From Streptomyces antnestii (lineage in GTDB: Bacteria > Actinomycetota > Actinomycetes > Streptomycetales > Streptomycetaceae): a DNA stretch of 64,000 bases. Positions 17,855 to 27,110 of this stretch are shown one piece after another. How positions within the stretch are numbered: the stretch's first letter is position 1; every line of letters starts with the position of its first letter. Location of the stretch: positions 124,001 through 188,000 of the forward strand of contig NZ_RZYA01000006.1 of assembly GCF_004005495.1 (NCBI RefSeq). The letters run 5' to 3'. Both the position numbers and the translations under genes were made by a program. The notes beneath the pieces are model-generated. The model saw only the letters and a list, made by a program, of their open reading frames with translations. It did not search any database and had not been told where the DNA came from.

Positions 17855-19269
17855 TGCCTGGGCCCACCACTTTTCCGCACGGCTTCCTCTGGGGCGCGGC
17901 GACGTCCGCGTACCAGATCGAGGGGGCGGTACGTGAGGACGGCCGCACGCCGTCCGTCTGGGACACGTTCAGCCATACGCCGGGCCGGACGGCCGGCGGT
18001 GACACCGGTGACATCGCCGTGGACCACTACCACCGCTACCGCGAGGACGTGGCCCTGATGAGGGACCTCGGCCTCGGCTCGTACCGCTTCTCTGTGTCGT
18101 GGCCGAGGGTGCAGCCCACCGGCCGGGGCCCGGCGGTCCAGCGGGGCCTCGACTTCTACCGGCGTCTGACGGACGAGCTCCTGAGCCGGGGCATCCAGCC
18201 CGCCCTGACCCTCTACCACTGGGACCTGCCGCAGGAGCTGGAGGACGCGGGCGGCTGGCCGGAGCGCGACACCGCCCACCGCTTCGCCGAGTACGCGGGC
18301 ATCGTCGGCGAGGCGCTCGGCGACCGCGTCGACCTGTGGATCACGCTCAACGAGCCCTGGTGCAGCGCGTTTCTCGGCTACGGCTCCGGGGTGCACGCCC
18401 CGGGCCGGACCGACCCGGTCGCCGCCCTGCGTGCGGCCCACCACCTCAACCTCGCGCACGGCCTGGCCACGCAGCGGCTGCGCACCGCCCTGCCGGCCCG
18501 CGCGCGCGTGGCGGTGAGCCTCAACTCCTCGGTGGTCAGGGCGCTTTCCGCCGACCCGGCCGACGAGGACGCCCGCCGCCGCATCGACCGTCTGGCCAAC
18601 GGGGTGTTCCACGGTCCGATGCTGCACGGGGCATACCCGGCGGACCTGTTCACGGACACCGCCCGGGTCACCGACTGGTCGTTCGTGCGCGACGGGGACC
18701 TGGTCACCGCCCATCAGCCCCTGGACGCCCTGGGCCTGAACTACTACACCCCGTCCCTGGTGTCCTCGGCCCCGGACTCACCGACGACCCGGGCCGACGG
18801 TCACGGCGCCGGCGCTCACTCGCCCTGGCCGGGCGCGGACGACGTCGCCTTCGTCCAGTCACCGGGCGAGCGCACCGAGATGGGCTGGAGCGTCGACCCG
18901 ACAGGCCTGCACGACCTGCTCATGCGCTACACCCGGGAGGCGCCGGGCCTGCCCCTGTACGTCACGGAGAACGGCGCGGCGTACGACGACAAGCCGGACG
19001 CGGACGGCCGGGTCCACGACCCGCAGCGCATCGCCTATCTCCACGGCCATCTGTCCGCCGTGCGCCGCGCGATCACGGACGGGGCGGACGTACGCGGCTA
19101 CTACCTCTGGTCGCTCCTGGACAACTTCGAGTGGGCGTACGGCTACGCGAAGCGGTTCGGGGCGGTGTACGTGGACTACGCGACCCAGGAGCGCACCCCG
19201 AAGTCGAGCGCGCGCTGGTACGCGCGGGCGGCCCGCACGAACGCGCTGCCCGCCCGCACGGAGCGCTGA
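17854..19269 (+). CDS. bglC: Intracellular beta-glucosidase, GH1
   Basis: A 471-residue GH1 enzyme that cleaves imported cellobiose and cellotriose to glucose. The N-terminal [15 protein letters not shown] is the GH1 signature, the acid/base Glu is in ITLNEPW near residue 165, and the nucleophile Glu is in [12 protein letters not shown] near residue 370. The protein has no signal peptide, which agrees with a cytoplasmic role after CebEFG uptake. ATG 17854 is chosen because the ribosome site sits inside the CebR box. The gene is convergent with the chitinase gene 17 nt away. Confidence 0.96.
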   Translation: MPGPTTFPHGFLWGAATSAYQIEGAVREDGRTPSVWDTFSHTPGRTAGGDTGDIAVDHYHRYREDVALMRDLGLGSYRFSVSWPRVQPTGRGPAVQRGLDFYRRLTDELLSRGIQPALTLYHWDLPQELEDAGGWPERDTAHRFAEYAGIVGEALGDRVDLWITLNEPWCSAFLGYGSGVHAPGRTDPVAALRAAHHLNLAHGLATQRLRTALPARARVAVSLNSSVVRALSADPADEDARRRIDRLANGVFHGPMLHGAYPADLFTDTARVTDWSFVRDGDLVTAHQPLDALGLNYYTPSLVSSAPDSPTTRADGHGAGAHSPWPGADDVAFVQSPGERTEMGWSVDPTGLHDLLMRYTREAPGLPLYVTENGAAYDDKPDADGRVHDPQRIAYLHGHLSAVRRAITDGADVRGYYLWSLLDNFEWAYGYAKRFGAVYVDYATQERTPKSSARWYARAARTNALPARTER

Positions 19270-19286
19270 TGGCTTACCTGTACGTC

Positions 19287-20768
19287 TTACTTGAAGGCGG
19301 CGAAGGCCTTCTGGAAGGCGTTGGGCGACTGGTCGATCGAGGAGCACGTCGGCTGGGCCGAGTTGGACGCCCCGCCCTCGCACGCCTTGTCGCGGGTGGC
19401 GGACCACATCGACAGGCCGCCCAGGCCCTTCTCCTCGGCGAAGGCGACCAGTTGTGCGGCGTCGTCGACCTTGAAGATCTCGGACGAGACGTCGTTGACG
19501 CCGATCATCGGGGTGACGGCCACGGCCTGCCAGGCGGCCGCGTCGGAGAGCCCGAGCGCGCTCTTGATCTGCGCCTGTGTGGCGGTCGCGGCCTGCTCGG
19601 CGTAGGTGCCCATGTCGCCGCTGTACGAGGCCCCGTAGTCCATCGCCATGATGTTGACGAGGCCGGTCGAGACACCGTTGGACTTGGCGTTCTTCAGGAA
19701 GTTCACGCCGTCCCCGGTGAGCCCTTCTGGCATGACCGGGAGCGTGAAGGAGACGTTCAGCTTCGGGTTGTTCTTCTGGAGCGTGGCGATGGCCTGGGCG
19801 CGCTTGGTGTTGGCGGCCGTGTCGGGCAGGGCGCCGCCCTCGACGTCGAAGTCGACCTTGGTGAGCCCGAACTGGTCGATGACCTTCTGGTACGCCGCCG
19901 CCAGGTCGCCCGCGGACGAACACGCCTGCGCCAGTTCGGTGCCGGAGGCGCCGCCGAAGGAGACCCGGACGTCGCCGCCCGCTGCCCTCAAGTCACCGAT
20001 CTGCGCGGCGACCTGATCACTGCCGAGGTCGGTGACGCCGCCCCACTTCGGGGTGCAGTCGCCGCCGGAGGTGATGAAGGCGAGGTTGTACTCCTTGACG
20101 CCGGTGGCCTTGGAGGAGGCAACCAGGTCGAACTTCGGGTAGAGCGACGTGTCGACGTACGGGGCGAAGCCGGCCGCGGCGGCGGAGCCGGAACCGGTGC
20201 CGGACGTCCCGGTGGGCGTGGGGGTGGGCGCGGGCGAGGTGGTGGCGGTGCCGGTCGGCTTCGGTGTCGCGCTGGACGTGGGCGTGGGCGTGGGCTTCGC
20301 CGTCTCCGTCGGGCGCCCGCTCGGCTGAGGCGTGGCGCCGTCGTCCACCGAGCACTTGGCGCCGTTGATGAGGCAGTCCGTCGGGTCGGCGTCGCCGTTC
20401 ACGACGAAGCCGACGGTCACGGACTTCCCGGCGGCGAGGCCCGCGCTGTCCCAGGAGGCGGGCTTCACGGTGACGTGCTGCCCGGACACGGTCGACTCCG
20501 CGTTCCACAGCGATCCGAGCCGAGTGCCGGCCGGCAGGTCGAACTCGAGCTTCCAGCCGCTCTGGGGCGTGCCGGTGTCGTTCTTGACGACGTACTGGGC
20601 GGTGTACCCGCCCGACCACGCGCTGGTCTTCGTGTACGCGGCGCCGACGCCCGCGGCCTGTGCGGTGCCGGAGAACAGGAGGGCGCCGCCGCCCACGACC
20701 GCCGCGGCGACGAGCCCGCCTATCGCCTTGTTCCTGCCGCTGACCCTGCGCCGGTGCGTGCTGCTCAT
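19287..20768 (-). CDS. Secreted chitinase, CBM2 plus GH18
   Basis: A 493-residue secreted enzyme. In order it has a signal peptide (to about residue 38), a CBM2-type binding module (about 40-145, with SGWKLEFDLPAGT), a Thr/Pro-rich linker of about 55 residues, and a GH18 domain (about 205-493). The catalytic signature is VDFDVEGG near residue 312, the compressed DxxDxDxE motif with Glu as proton donor; FGGASG is the preceding substrate strand. It endo- or exo-cleaves chitin outside the cell. A dre 133 nt upstream implies DasR control with the hexosaminidase and LPMO genes of this window. Confidence 0.95.
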   Translation of the reverse strand: MSSTHRRRVSGRNKAIGGLVAAAVVGGGALLFSGTAQAAGVGAAYTKTSAWSGGYTAQYVVKNDTGTPQSGWKLEFDLPAGTRLGSLWNAESTVSGQHVTVKPASWDSAGLAAGKSVTVGFVVNGDADPTDCLINGAKCSVDDGATPQPSGRPTETAKPTPTPTSSATPKPTGTATTSPAPTPTPTGTSGTGSGSAAAAGFAPYVDTSLYPKFDLVASSKATGVKEYNLAFITSGGDCTPKWGGVTDLGSDQVAAQIGDLRAAGGDVRVSFGGASGTELAQACSSAGDLAAAYQKVIDQFGLTKVDFDVEGGALPDTAANTKRAQAIATLQKNNPKLNVSFTLPVMPEGLTGDGVNFLKNAKSNGVSTGLVNIMAMDYGASYSGDMGTYAEQAATATQAQIKSALGLSDAAAWQAVAVTPMIGVNDVSSEIFKVDDAAQLVAFAEEKGLGGLSMWSATRDKACEGGASNSAQPTCSSIDQSPNAFQKAFAAFK

Positions 20769-20898
20769 CGCGTGCCTGCCTTAGCTGTACGGGGGTGGGG
20801 GTGCGGCAGCACGCTAGCGACCTGGAACCCGGCAAATGGGGTACCAGGGTGGGGCGTTGAGGTTCTTAGGGTGGGCTTAAGGGAGAGATCGGGACCGA

Positions 20899-22308
20899 TT
20901 AAAGGTCGAGACCAATCCCGGAACGGAGCCGGTCCGACCGGTTACGCAGAGGCACGCGCCGCCGGGTCCCTCCCCGGTGCCCCCGCCGCCCCTCCACGGG
21001 CCCGCGCCCGTCCAGCTGCACCCAGATCCGCACCTCGGTCCCCCCGAGCACCGAGGACCCGATCCGCACGTCGCCGCCCGTCGACTCCGCGAGGCGCCGC
21101 ACGATGTCGAGCCCGAGCCCGGTGGAGCCGTCGCTGCCCGACCCGCGCCCGCGCGCCATCGCCGCGTCCGGGTCGAGGATGCCCGGGCCCGCGTCGGAGA
21201 CGAGCACGATCACGGCGTCCTCGCCGCTGTGCACGTCGACGGCGAAGGCCGTGCCCTCCGGGGTGTGCCGGAAGACGTTGCCGAGGAGTGCGTCGAGGGC
21301 GGCGGCCAGCTCGCCGCGCGCCACCGGGATGCGTACGGGCCGTTCGACCCCGGCGACGCGCACCTTGCGCCCCTCGTCCTCGGCGAGCGCCGACCAGAAG
21401 TCCATGCGCTCGCGGATCACCTCGGCGGCGTCGCACCCGGCGCCGGGCCCGGCGGCGGCGGTCTGCGGCTTGGCGTCGCGGGCGGTGCGGATGATGGTGT
21501 CGACCTCGCGCTCCAGCTGCTCGACGGCCGCCCGCGTCTGCTCGGCGGCGGGCCCGTTCCCGAGCGAGGCGGCGTTGAGCCGGAGCACGGTGAGCGGAGT
21601 GCGCAGGCGATGCGAGAGATCGGCCGCCAACTCCCTCTCGTTGGCGAGGAGTTGGACGACCTGGTCGGCCATGGAGTTGAACGCGACGGCGGCCAGGCGC
21701 AGTTCGGTCGGCCCGTCCTCGGGGACGCGCGCGCCGAGCTTGCCCTCGCCCAGGTCGTGCGCGGCGCCCACCAGGCGCCGGGCGGGCTGCACCATGCGTA
21801 CGCCGAGCCGGTCGGCGACCGCGACCGAGCCGATGACGAGCGCGATGCCGACGCCCGCGAGGACGAGCCACGCGGTCGTGACGCCGTTGGTGACCTCGGA
21901 CTCGGGGACGTACACCTCGACGACGGCGATCTTCGCGGTGCTCACGGCGATCGGCTGGAGCCACACCGAGCCGCCCGGTACGTCGAGGGACCGCGCCCGC
22001 TGGATGTCCAGCTCGCTCGCGTCGACGCGCTGCTCGCCGAGCCGGATCGCGGGGTGGGCACTGTCGGGCGGGACGTACACGGACATCCGGCCCTCGCCGC
22101 CGGTCTGCACGGTGGCGAGGGCGCGGGCGAGCTCGTCCCGGTCGGTGGTGATGGAGAGGGTGGGCCCGAGCGCGGCGGCCGTCCGCTCGGCGTTGGAGAA
22201 AGCGCGGTCCCTGGCCATCTCCTTGACGACGAGCCCGAGCGGAACCGCGAAGGCGACGACGACCATGGCGGTGACCGCGAGGCACACCTTGACCAGGGCC
22301 CACCTCAC
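20899..22308 (-). CDS. Membrane sensor histidine kinase
   Basis: A 469-residue two-component sensor. Two transmembrane helices (about residues 5-25 and 145-170) enclose an extracytoplasmic domain of about 120 residues, then HAMP, HisKA and HATPase domains. The phosphoacceptor box reads DLSHRLRTPLTVL: the His is kept but the usual following Glu is Arg. The N box NVFRHTPEG, DAGPGI and GSTGLGLDIVRRLAE are intact. GTG 22308 overlaps the stop of the response-regulator gene (GTGA). The last codons contain the dre of the chitinase gene. The stimulus is not evident. Confidence 0.9.
   Translation of the reverse strand: MRWALVKVCLAVTAMVVVAFAVPLGLVVKEMARDRAFSNAERTAAALGPTLSITTDRDELARALATVQTGGEGRMSVYVPPDSAHPAIRLGEQRVDASELDIQRARSLDVPGGSVWLQPIAVSTAKIAVVEVYVPESEVTNGVTTAWLVLAGVGIALVIGSVAVADRLGVRMVQPARRLVGAAHDLGEGKLGARVPEDGPTELRLAAVAFNSMADQVVQLLANERELAADLSHRLRTPLTVLRLNAASLGNGPAAEQTRAAVEQLEREVDTIIRTARDAKPQTAAAGPGAGCDAAEVIRERMDFWSALAEDEGRKVRVAGVERPVRIPVARGELAAALDALLGNVFRHTPEGTAFAVDVHSGEDAVIVLVSDAGPGILDPDAAMARGRGSGSDGSTGLGLDIVRRLAESTGGDVRIGSSVLGGTEVRIWVQLDGRGPVEGRRGHRGGTRRRVPLRNRSDRLRSGIGLDL
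20901..20916 (-). promoter_or_regulatory. DasR-responsive element (dre) of the chitinase gene
   Basis: On the minus strand ATTGGTCTCGACCTTT matches the DasR consensus ACTGGTCTAGACCACT in the two GGTCT/GACC half-sites. It lies 133 nt before the chitinase start and inside the last codons and stop of the upstream histidine kinase gene. Confidence 0.85.
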
Positions 22309-23012
22309 GCCGTCCCGCCCTCCGGCTGCGGCGGCTCCAGCTTCACGCCGACTCCGCGCAGGGTGTGCAGATAGCGCGGCCGGGCGGCGGTCTCGCCCAG
22401 TTTCCGTCTGAGCCACGACAGATGGACGTCGATGGTCTGATCGTCCCCGTACGACTGCTGCCACACCTCGGCGAGGAGTTCCTTGCGCGGGACGACGACG
22501 CCCGGCCGGCCCGCGAGGAAGGCGAGCAGGTCGAACTCGCGCCGGGTCAGGTCGAGCCGCGCGCCGTCCAGCGCGGCCTGGCGGCGCAGCGGGTCGATGG
22601 CGAGGCCGCCGACCTGGAGGAGGCGGGAGGGCGGTTCGGCGGCGCCGCTGGCGCGGGACCGGCGCAGCACGGCGGCCATCCGCGCCGCCAGGTGCTCGGG
22701 CGAGAACGGCTTGGTGAGGTAGTCGTCGGCCCCGTCGTTGAGCAGCCGTACGATCTCGGTCTCGTCGTCGCGCGCGGTGGCGATGATCACGGGTACGTCG
22801 GTGATCCCCCGCAGCATCTTGAGCGCCTCGGAGCCGTCCAGATCGGGCAGGCCGAGGTCGAGGATCACGACGTCGAACCGGAAATGGGCGACCTCGCGCA
22901 GCGCCTCCAGGGCCGTGCCGACGCTCCGTACGGTGTGGGAGGCCTCGGTCAGGTGCCGGATGAGGGCCGAGCGCACGAACTGGTCGTCCTCGACCACGAG
23001 CACACTTGCCAT
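22305..23012 (-). CDS. OmpR-family response regulator
   Basis: A 235-residue regulator. The receiver domain has the acidic pair in VVEDDQF, the phosphorylatable Asp52 in VILDLGLPDLDG, Thr in IIATARD and Lys in DYLTKPFSPEHL. A C-terminal winged helix follows (LTRREFDLLAFLAGRPG, DDQTIDVHLSWLRRKLG, RYLHTLRGVGVKL). ATG 23012 is the natural start; upstream in-frame extension is Arg-rich and unlike the family. It is coupled to the kinase gene by a GTGA overlap. Divergent from the anchored protein gene at 23136. Confidence 0.94.
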   Translation of the reverse strand: MASVLVVEDDQFVRSALIRHLTEASHTVRSVGTALEALREVAHFRFDVVILDLGLPDLDGSEALKMLRGITDVPVIIATARDDETEIVRLLNDGADDYLTKPFSPEHLAARMAAVLRRSRASGAAEPPSRLLQVGGLAIDPLRRQAALDGARLDLTRREFDLLAFLAGRPGVVVPRKELLAEVWQQSYGDDQTIDVHLSWLRRKLGETAARPRYLHTLRGVGVKLEPPQPEGGTA

Positions 23013-23135
23013 GGGCGGCACCGTACGCCATACGGGCGACGCCGGTCCTGATTCCGCCCAGGTCCGGTACCGCTTCCGCCCAGGTCCGAGGCTGGTCCGG
23101 TCCCTGTGGGACACGGGTGGGGCGGGTGCGGCAGT

Positions 23136-23684
23136 ATGGCCGCGATGCACCGCCTGCGCAGAGGACTCGTTCACACGGCGGCCTGGCTGCTGGCCACCGG
23201 CGCGGCCGTCACGCTGTCGTGGTGGGGCGTGCACACGGTGATGGCGGGCACGGCCTACGACCCGCCGCGCGCGGTGCCGGTCGCGGCGGGCGCCGCCGAC
23301 GCGCGGCCCTCCGCCACGCACCGCCCGTCGCCTTCGCCGTCCCGCACCCGCGAGCCGTCCCACGCGCCGGGCACGGCCACCCCGCCGCCCCCGAGCCGCA
23401 CGCCGAAGCCGCCCGCGTCACCGTCGCCGTCCGGACCGTCGCCGTCCGGACCGTCGCCGTCCGGCACCGTGAAGGGCTATACGACGGACGGCGGCCGGGC
23501 CGTGTTCGACCTGGGCAAGGACTCGGCGACGCTGGTCTCGGCGACGCCGGCCGCGGGCTGGTCGGTGCAGGTGTGGAAGGACTCGACGTGGATCCGCGTC
23601 GAGTTCACGGCGGGCACGGACAAGGTGTCGGTGTTCTGCACGTGGCACGACCACGCACCGAGCGTGGAAGTCGCCAGGTACTGA
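23136..23684 (+). CDS. Membrane-anchored Pro/Ser-rich extracytoplasmic protein
   Basis: A protein of about 182 residues with an N-terminal helix (HTAAWLLATGAAVTLSWWGVHTV) acting as uncleaved anchor or signal, a Pro/Ser/Thr-rich linker that includes three PSPSG repeats (15-bp DNA units near 23430-23465), and a C-terminal beta-rich domain of about 70 residues containing a single Cys and WSVQVWKDSTWIRVEF. No known catalytic motif. ATG 23136 or 23145 could be the start; neither has a clear ribosome site. It is divergent from the two-component genes and might be sensed or controlled by them, which is inference only. Confidence 0.7.
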   Translation: MAAMHRLRRGLVHTAAWLLATGAAVTLSWWGVHTVMAGTAYDPPRAVPVAAGAADARPSATHRPSPSPSRTREPSHAPGTATPPPPSRTPKPPASPSPSGPSPSGPSPSGTVKGYTTDGGRAVFDLGKDSATLVSATPAAGWSVQVWKDSTWIRVEFTAGTDKVSVFCTWHDHAPSVEVARY

Positions 23685-23706
23685 CGCCCCGCGGGCTCCT
23701 CCGGTG

Positions 23707-24582
23707 CTACCGGAAGACGGACGGTGGGGGCGCGGGTGAGGCGACCGCGCCCGCGTCGGTGACGGCGGTCGCTCCGCCGGTGAAGTCCGCGAGGGACCTG
23801 CCGTGTTCGACGCGGGCGGGGTGCGGGTCGCTCGCCGCGCGCCGGGTCAGTTCGGCGACGGGCAGGGGACGGTCGGAGGCGACGAGCACCGCGTTGCCGA
23901 ACCGCTTGCCGCGCAGGACGGCCGGGTCGGCGACGAGGGCGAGTTCGGGGAACACGGCGGCGGCGGTGGCGATCTGGCCCCGCAGGTGGGCGAGGGGCGG
24001 CCCGTCGGCGAGGTTGGCCACGTACGCCCCGCCGGGCTTGACCACGCGGCGGACCTCGCCCAGGAACTCGGTGCTGGTGAGGTGCGCGGGCGTACGGGCT
24101 CCGCTGAACACGTCGGCTATCAGGAGGTCCGCCCACCCGTCGGGAAGTTTCGCCAAGCCGTCGCGGGCGTCGAGGGCGCGGACACGTATGCGGGCACCCG
24201 GGTCCAACGGCAGCTCGCGGCGCACCAGTTGGACGAGCGCCTCGTCGCGTTCGATGACCTGCTGGGTGGAGCGGGGGCGGGTCGCGGCGACGTAGCGGGC
24301 GAGGGTGAGGGCGCCGCCTCCCAGGTGCACGGCGTGCACGGGGCGGCCCTTGTCCACGGCGAGATCGATGACGTGACCGATCCTGCGCTGGTACTCGAAG
24401 TCGAGGTGCCCGGGGTCGTCGAGGTCGACGTGGGACTGCGGGGCGCCGTCCACGAGCAGCGTCCAGCCGCGCGGCCTGTCCCGGTCGGGGATCAGCTCGG
24501 CGAGCCCGCCGTCGACGGCCTCGACGACCGCCTCCCGGCCGCCACGTGCCGCCCTGTCCCGCCCGCTCTTCGCCCTTGCCAT
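23707..24582 (-). CDS. Spermidine synthase-like methyltransferase-fold protein
   Basis: A 291-residue soluble protein with the spermidine synthase/SAM-dependent fold. VHAVHLGGGALTLARYVA near residue 84 is the nucleotide-loop motif, QQVIERDEALVQLVR the acidic strand, and ADLLIADVFSG near residue 157 the central catalytic-Asp region. SHVDLDDPGHLDFEYQRRIGHVID matches the N-terminal polyamine-synthase signature region. Many actinobacteria carry such proteins without classical polyamine synthesis, so the real substrate is uncertain. A tandem repeat fills the spacer to the upstream side. Confidence 0.78.
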   Translation of the reverse strand: MARAKSGRDRAARGGREAVVEAVDGGLAELIPDRDRPRGWTLLVDGAPQSHVDLDDPGHLDFEYQRRIGHVIDLAVDKGRPVHAVHLGGGALTLARYVAATRPRSTQQVIERDEALVQLVRRELPLDPGARIRVRALDARDGLAKLPDGWADLLIADVFSGARTPAHLTSTEFLGEVRRVVKPGGAYVANLADGPPLAHLRGQIATAAAVFPELALVADPAVLRGKRFGNAVLVASDRPLPVAELTRRAASDPHPARVEHGRSLADFTGGATAVTDAGAVASPAPPPSVFR

Positions 24583-24678
24583 CCGTCCATTATCGGCGCG
24601 GTGGCGCGGCTCGGCGCAGCGGCCGTACGACGAGGGGTCCGGGGGCCCGCCTCAGCGCCGCAGAGTCCCGGCGGACGG

Positions 24679-24893
24679 CCTCGGCGACGGTACGGCGAAG
24701 GGCCCGGTCGGAGGTCTCGGCGGCCGTATGGCGACGGGCCCGGCCGGAGGATTCGGCAGCGCAGGGCCCTTCCGGACGGCTTCGGCGACGTACGGCGAAA
24801 GGCCCAGCGGGGAGGCCTCGGCAACGTACAGGGAAAGGCCCGGCGGAGGCTTCAGCGACCGTACGGCGAAAGGCCCGGCGGAGGCTTCAGCGG
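24679..24893 (-). repeat. 34-36 bp minisatellite overlapping the 3' end of a minus-strand gene
   Basis: Six degenerate units start at 24679, 24715, 24751 (short, 29 nt), 24780, 24816 and 24850, with a partial seventh at 24885-24893. Reading on the minus strand, the typical unit is GCTGAAGCCTCCGCCGGGCC plus about 15 nt. The TGA of the unit nearest the gene is the stop codon of the gene ending at 24887. The rest of the 304-bp gap 24583-24886 holds no other recognisable feature. Confidence 0.88.
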
Positions 24894-25315
24894 CAGTTGT
24901 CCGCGGCCTCGATCGTGCGGGCCGCCTCGTCGAGCGCCGCCCGCAGGACGGCCGGGTCGGTGACCAGCTCGGCCTCGCCGGGCGGGAGGAGCCAGCCGCC
25001 GCCCTCGACCGGGGCGGGCGGCACGGGTCCCGCGCCGGGGCGGCCCGGTGCGGGCGGGGTGTGGGTGCAGGCGCTGCCGGGGACGTCCCAGGCGTCGGCG
25101 GTGCCGGGCGGCACGAGGAACCCGAGGGTGTCGCAGTCCCCGTCGTGCAGGACCGGGCCGACGGCCTCGGTGGCGCCCCGGCGCAGGATGTCGACCGCTT
25201 CGAGGCCCTGCCGGGCCGGGACGGTCACCACGTCGCAGGAAGCGCCGTCACGGGGCGGCGCGCTGTGATCCTGAGTCGGCCGGTGCCGCGCCGTGGAAAG
25301 TGATGCCTCCAACAC
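24887..25315 (-). CDS. Prim-pol-like conserved Streptomyces protein
   Basis: A 142-residue protein. Its core CDVVTVPARQGLEAV, GPVLHDGDCDTLGFLVPPGTADAW and a C-terminal GGGWLLPP followed by a helix resembles small Streptomyces proteins usually labelled bifunctional DNA primase/polymerase. It shares the same motif order with the product of 33921-34547 in this window. No catalytic acidic triad of a true prim-pol is evident, so the activity label is doubtful. GTG 25315 is chosen because GAGGAGGGG lies 5-7 nt upstream. The stop codon lies in a minisatellite. The 297-nt spacer to the divergent regulator gene contains only a small CGGCG/CGCCG hairpin near 25427. Confidence 0.6.
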   Translation of the reverse strand: MLEASLSTARHRPTQDHSAPPRDGASCDVVTVPARQGLEAVDILRRGATEAVGPVLHDGDCDTLGFLVPPGTADAWDVPGSACTHTPPAPGRPGAGPVPPAPVEGGGWLLPPGEAELVTDPAVLRAALDEAARTIEAADNCR

Positions 25316-25612
25316 GTCAGCCCCTCCTCGCTCTCGCGTACGGGTTGCACGAATGGCACGACCGGAACGCGACCGCTCCGGCCCCGCAAGGTTCAACGGC
25401 CGTAAGCGTCAACGGCTACGGCGGAACACCGCCGCAAAGGATGGCACTTCATGGCAGATGCTGGGTGAGATATCCGGTTTGTAGCCAAACACTGCGTGTC
25501 GGACTCGTTACAGCAGGTACCTTCGTGCCCCGTCGGAACAGGGGTTGCCCTTGGGTCGCATGGCACCCAACTCCCCGGTGATCCGGCACGGTTCGCACGA
25601 GAGGGCCCGGTC

Positions 25613-27010
25613 ATGACGCCGTCACCGGTGGCATCGTCAACGCAGTCCCCGCGGCCGAATCTCGCCTTCAGGCGGCTGCGGGGGCAGCGCTCACCGGGCG
25701 AGTTCGCGGCCTCGGTACGACGGGCCGCCCGGGAGATCGGCGAGCGGGTCAGCTGCGACGCGCGGTACATCGGGCGGGTGGAGGCAGGCGAGATCCGCTG
25801 CCCCAACTACGCGTACGAGCGGGTGTTCCTGCACATGTTCCCGGGCCGCTCGCTCACGGATCTGGGGTTCGCGCCCCGCTCGGCCGTCCGCGGCCGAGCG
25901 GCATGTCCCGCGGAGCCCGTACCCCTCGCGCGCACCGAGTTCGAGTTCCCGCACCACGACGAGGAGAGCGACGTGCGGCGTCGCGCATTCATGACGGGAG
26001 GGACGGCCACCGTGGCCCTCGCGTCCCTCACACCCTTCGGCCTGGCGTCCGACGGTCCGGCCGGTCACACGTCGGCACATCCGGCGGCGGCCCGCGGCGG
26101 GCGCACGGCGCCCGAGGCCGGTGTCGGCGCGGTCGAGGAGGCCATCCGCCGGATCCGGCTGCTCGACGACCGGCACGGCGCCGACGGGCTCTACAAGCGG
26201 GCCGCCGCCCCGCTGCGGACCGCGTTCGCCCTGCTCGACGCGGGGACCGCGGCGCCCGGCACGGCCGAGCGGCTCCAGGCCGGGGCCGGTGAACTCGCCA
26301 TCTCCGTGGGCTGGTTGGCGCACGACTCGGGGCGCTTCGACGACGCGCGCTCGCACTACGCGGAGGCCCTGGCCACCGCGCGCGTGGCGGGCGACCCGGC
26401 CCTGGAGGCGCACGCGTTCTGCAACACGGCGTTCCTCGCGCGCGACGCGGGGCGGCCGAGGGAGGCGGTGCGGGCGGCGCAGGCGGCCACGCGGATCGCG
26501 GCCCAGCTGGCGTCACCGCGGCTGCTGTCCCTGCTTGCGCTGCGCGAGGCCGGCGGCTGGGCGGGGCTCGGGGACCGTACGGGCTGCGAGCGGGCGCTTG
26601 CCCGTGCGCAGGCGCTCTTCGCGCGCGGGGCGTCGGACGGCGACCCGGAGTGGATGAGTTTCTACGGCGAGGCGGAGCTCGAGGGCCTGGAGGCGCAGTG
26701 CTACTCGGCGCTCGGCGACTGGGCCCGCGCCGCCCGGCACGCGCGCCGCGCCGCCGCCCTCCAGGACCCGCACTTCACGCGGAACATCGCCCTGTACACG
26801 GCGGAACTCGCCGACGACCTGGCACGCGCGGGCCACCCGGACGAGGCCGCGTCGGCGGGGATGCGGGTCCTGCACCTGCTGACGGAGGTGCAGTCGTCCC
26901 GCATCCAGTCGATGCTGGCGACCACCGCGCGCGTGCTCCTTCCGCACCGCAGGGCGTCGGGCGTCTCGGCGTTCCTGGAGCAGCACGCCTCCGCCCCACG
27001 CGCGTACTGA
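25613..27010 (+). CDS. XRE-type regulator with TPR-like C-terminus (NsdA-like)
   Basis: A 465-residue protein. A helix-turn-helix near residues 20-65 (LRGQRSPGEFAASVRRAA ... CDARYIGRVEAGEI) is followed by a degenerate Tat-like hydrophobic stretch (RRRAFMTGGTATVALASLTPFGLA, residues about 122-145) and then TPR-like helical repeats to the end. This architecture is characteristic of a large Streptomyces group that includes NsdA, a negative regulator of development and antibiotics. Which member this is cannot be said. ATG 25613 follows GAGAGG by 9 nt; the ATG at 25496 lacks a ribosome site. A short tandem array separates it from the convergent phosphatase gene. Confidence 0.8.
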   Translation: MTPSPVASSTQSPRPNLAFRRLRGQRSPGEFAASVRRAAREIGERVSCDARYIGRVEAGEIRCPNYAYERVFLHMFPGRSLTDLGFAPRSAVRGRAACPAEPVPLARTEFEFPHHDEESDVRRRAFMTGGTATVALASLTPFGLASDGPAGHTSAHPAAARGGRTAPEAGVGAVEEAIRRIRLLDDRHGADGLYKRAAAPLRTAFALLDAGTAAPGTAERLQAGAGELAISVGWLAHDSGRFDDARSHYAEALATARVAGDPALEAHAFCNTAFLARDAGRPREAVRAAQAATRIAAQLASPRLLSLLALREAGGWAGLGDRTGCERALARAQALFARGASDGDPEWMSFYGEAELEGLEAQCYSALGDWARAARHARRAAALQDPHFTRNIALYTAELADDLARAGHPDEAASAGMRVLHLLTEVQSSRIQSMLATTARVLLPHRRASGVSAFLEQHASAPRAY

Positions 27011-27110
27011 GATCTCCTGGTCCTCAGTCCTCCTGGCCCGCACTCAGTCCTCCTGGCCCGCCCTCAGTCCTCCTGGTCCTCAGCCCTCCTGGCCCGCCCT
27101 CAGTCCTCCT
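27011..27110 (-). repeat. 15-21 bp tandem repeats carrying the 3' end of the histidine phosphatase gene
   Basis: On the minus strand, units of the type GGCCAGGAGGACTGAG are repeated about five times. The copy at 27100-27115 encodes the last residues GQED and the stop of the phosphatase gene; four further TGA-containing copies follow downstream. They fill the gap to the convergent regulator gene. Confidence 0.88.

Noticed and set aside
20977..22374. Long plus-strand frame opposite the histidine kinase
   Set aside because: Composition artefact; the kinase motifs on the other strand are unambiguous.
24679..24893. Possible CRISPR array
   Set aside because: Units are degenerate and directly adjacent, with no unique spacers and no cas genes other than a Cas4-like nuclease that has a different context.
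25316..25612. Riboswitch or small RNA in the divergent spacer
   Set aside because: Only one short hairpin is present and no known aptamer core was recognised.
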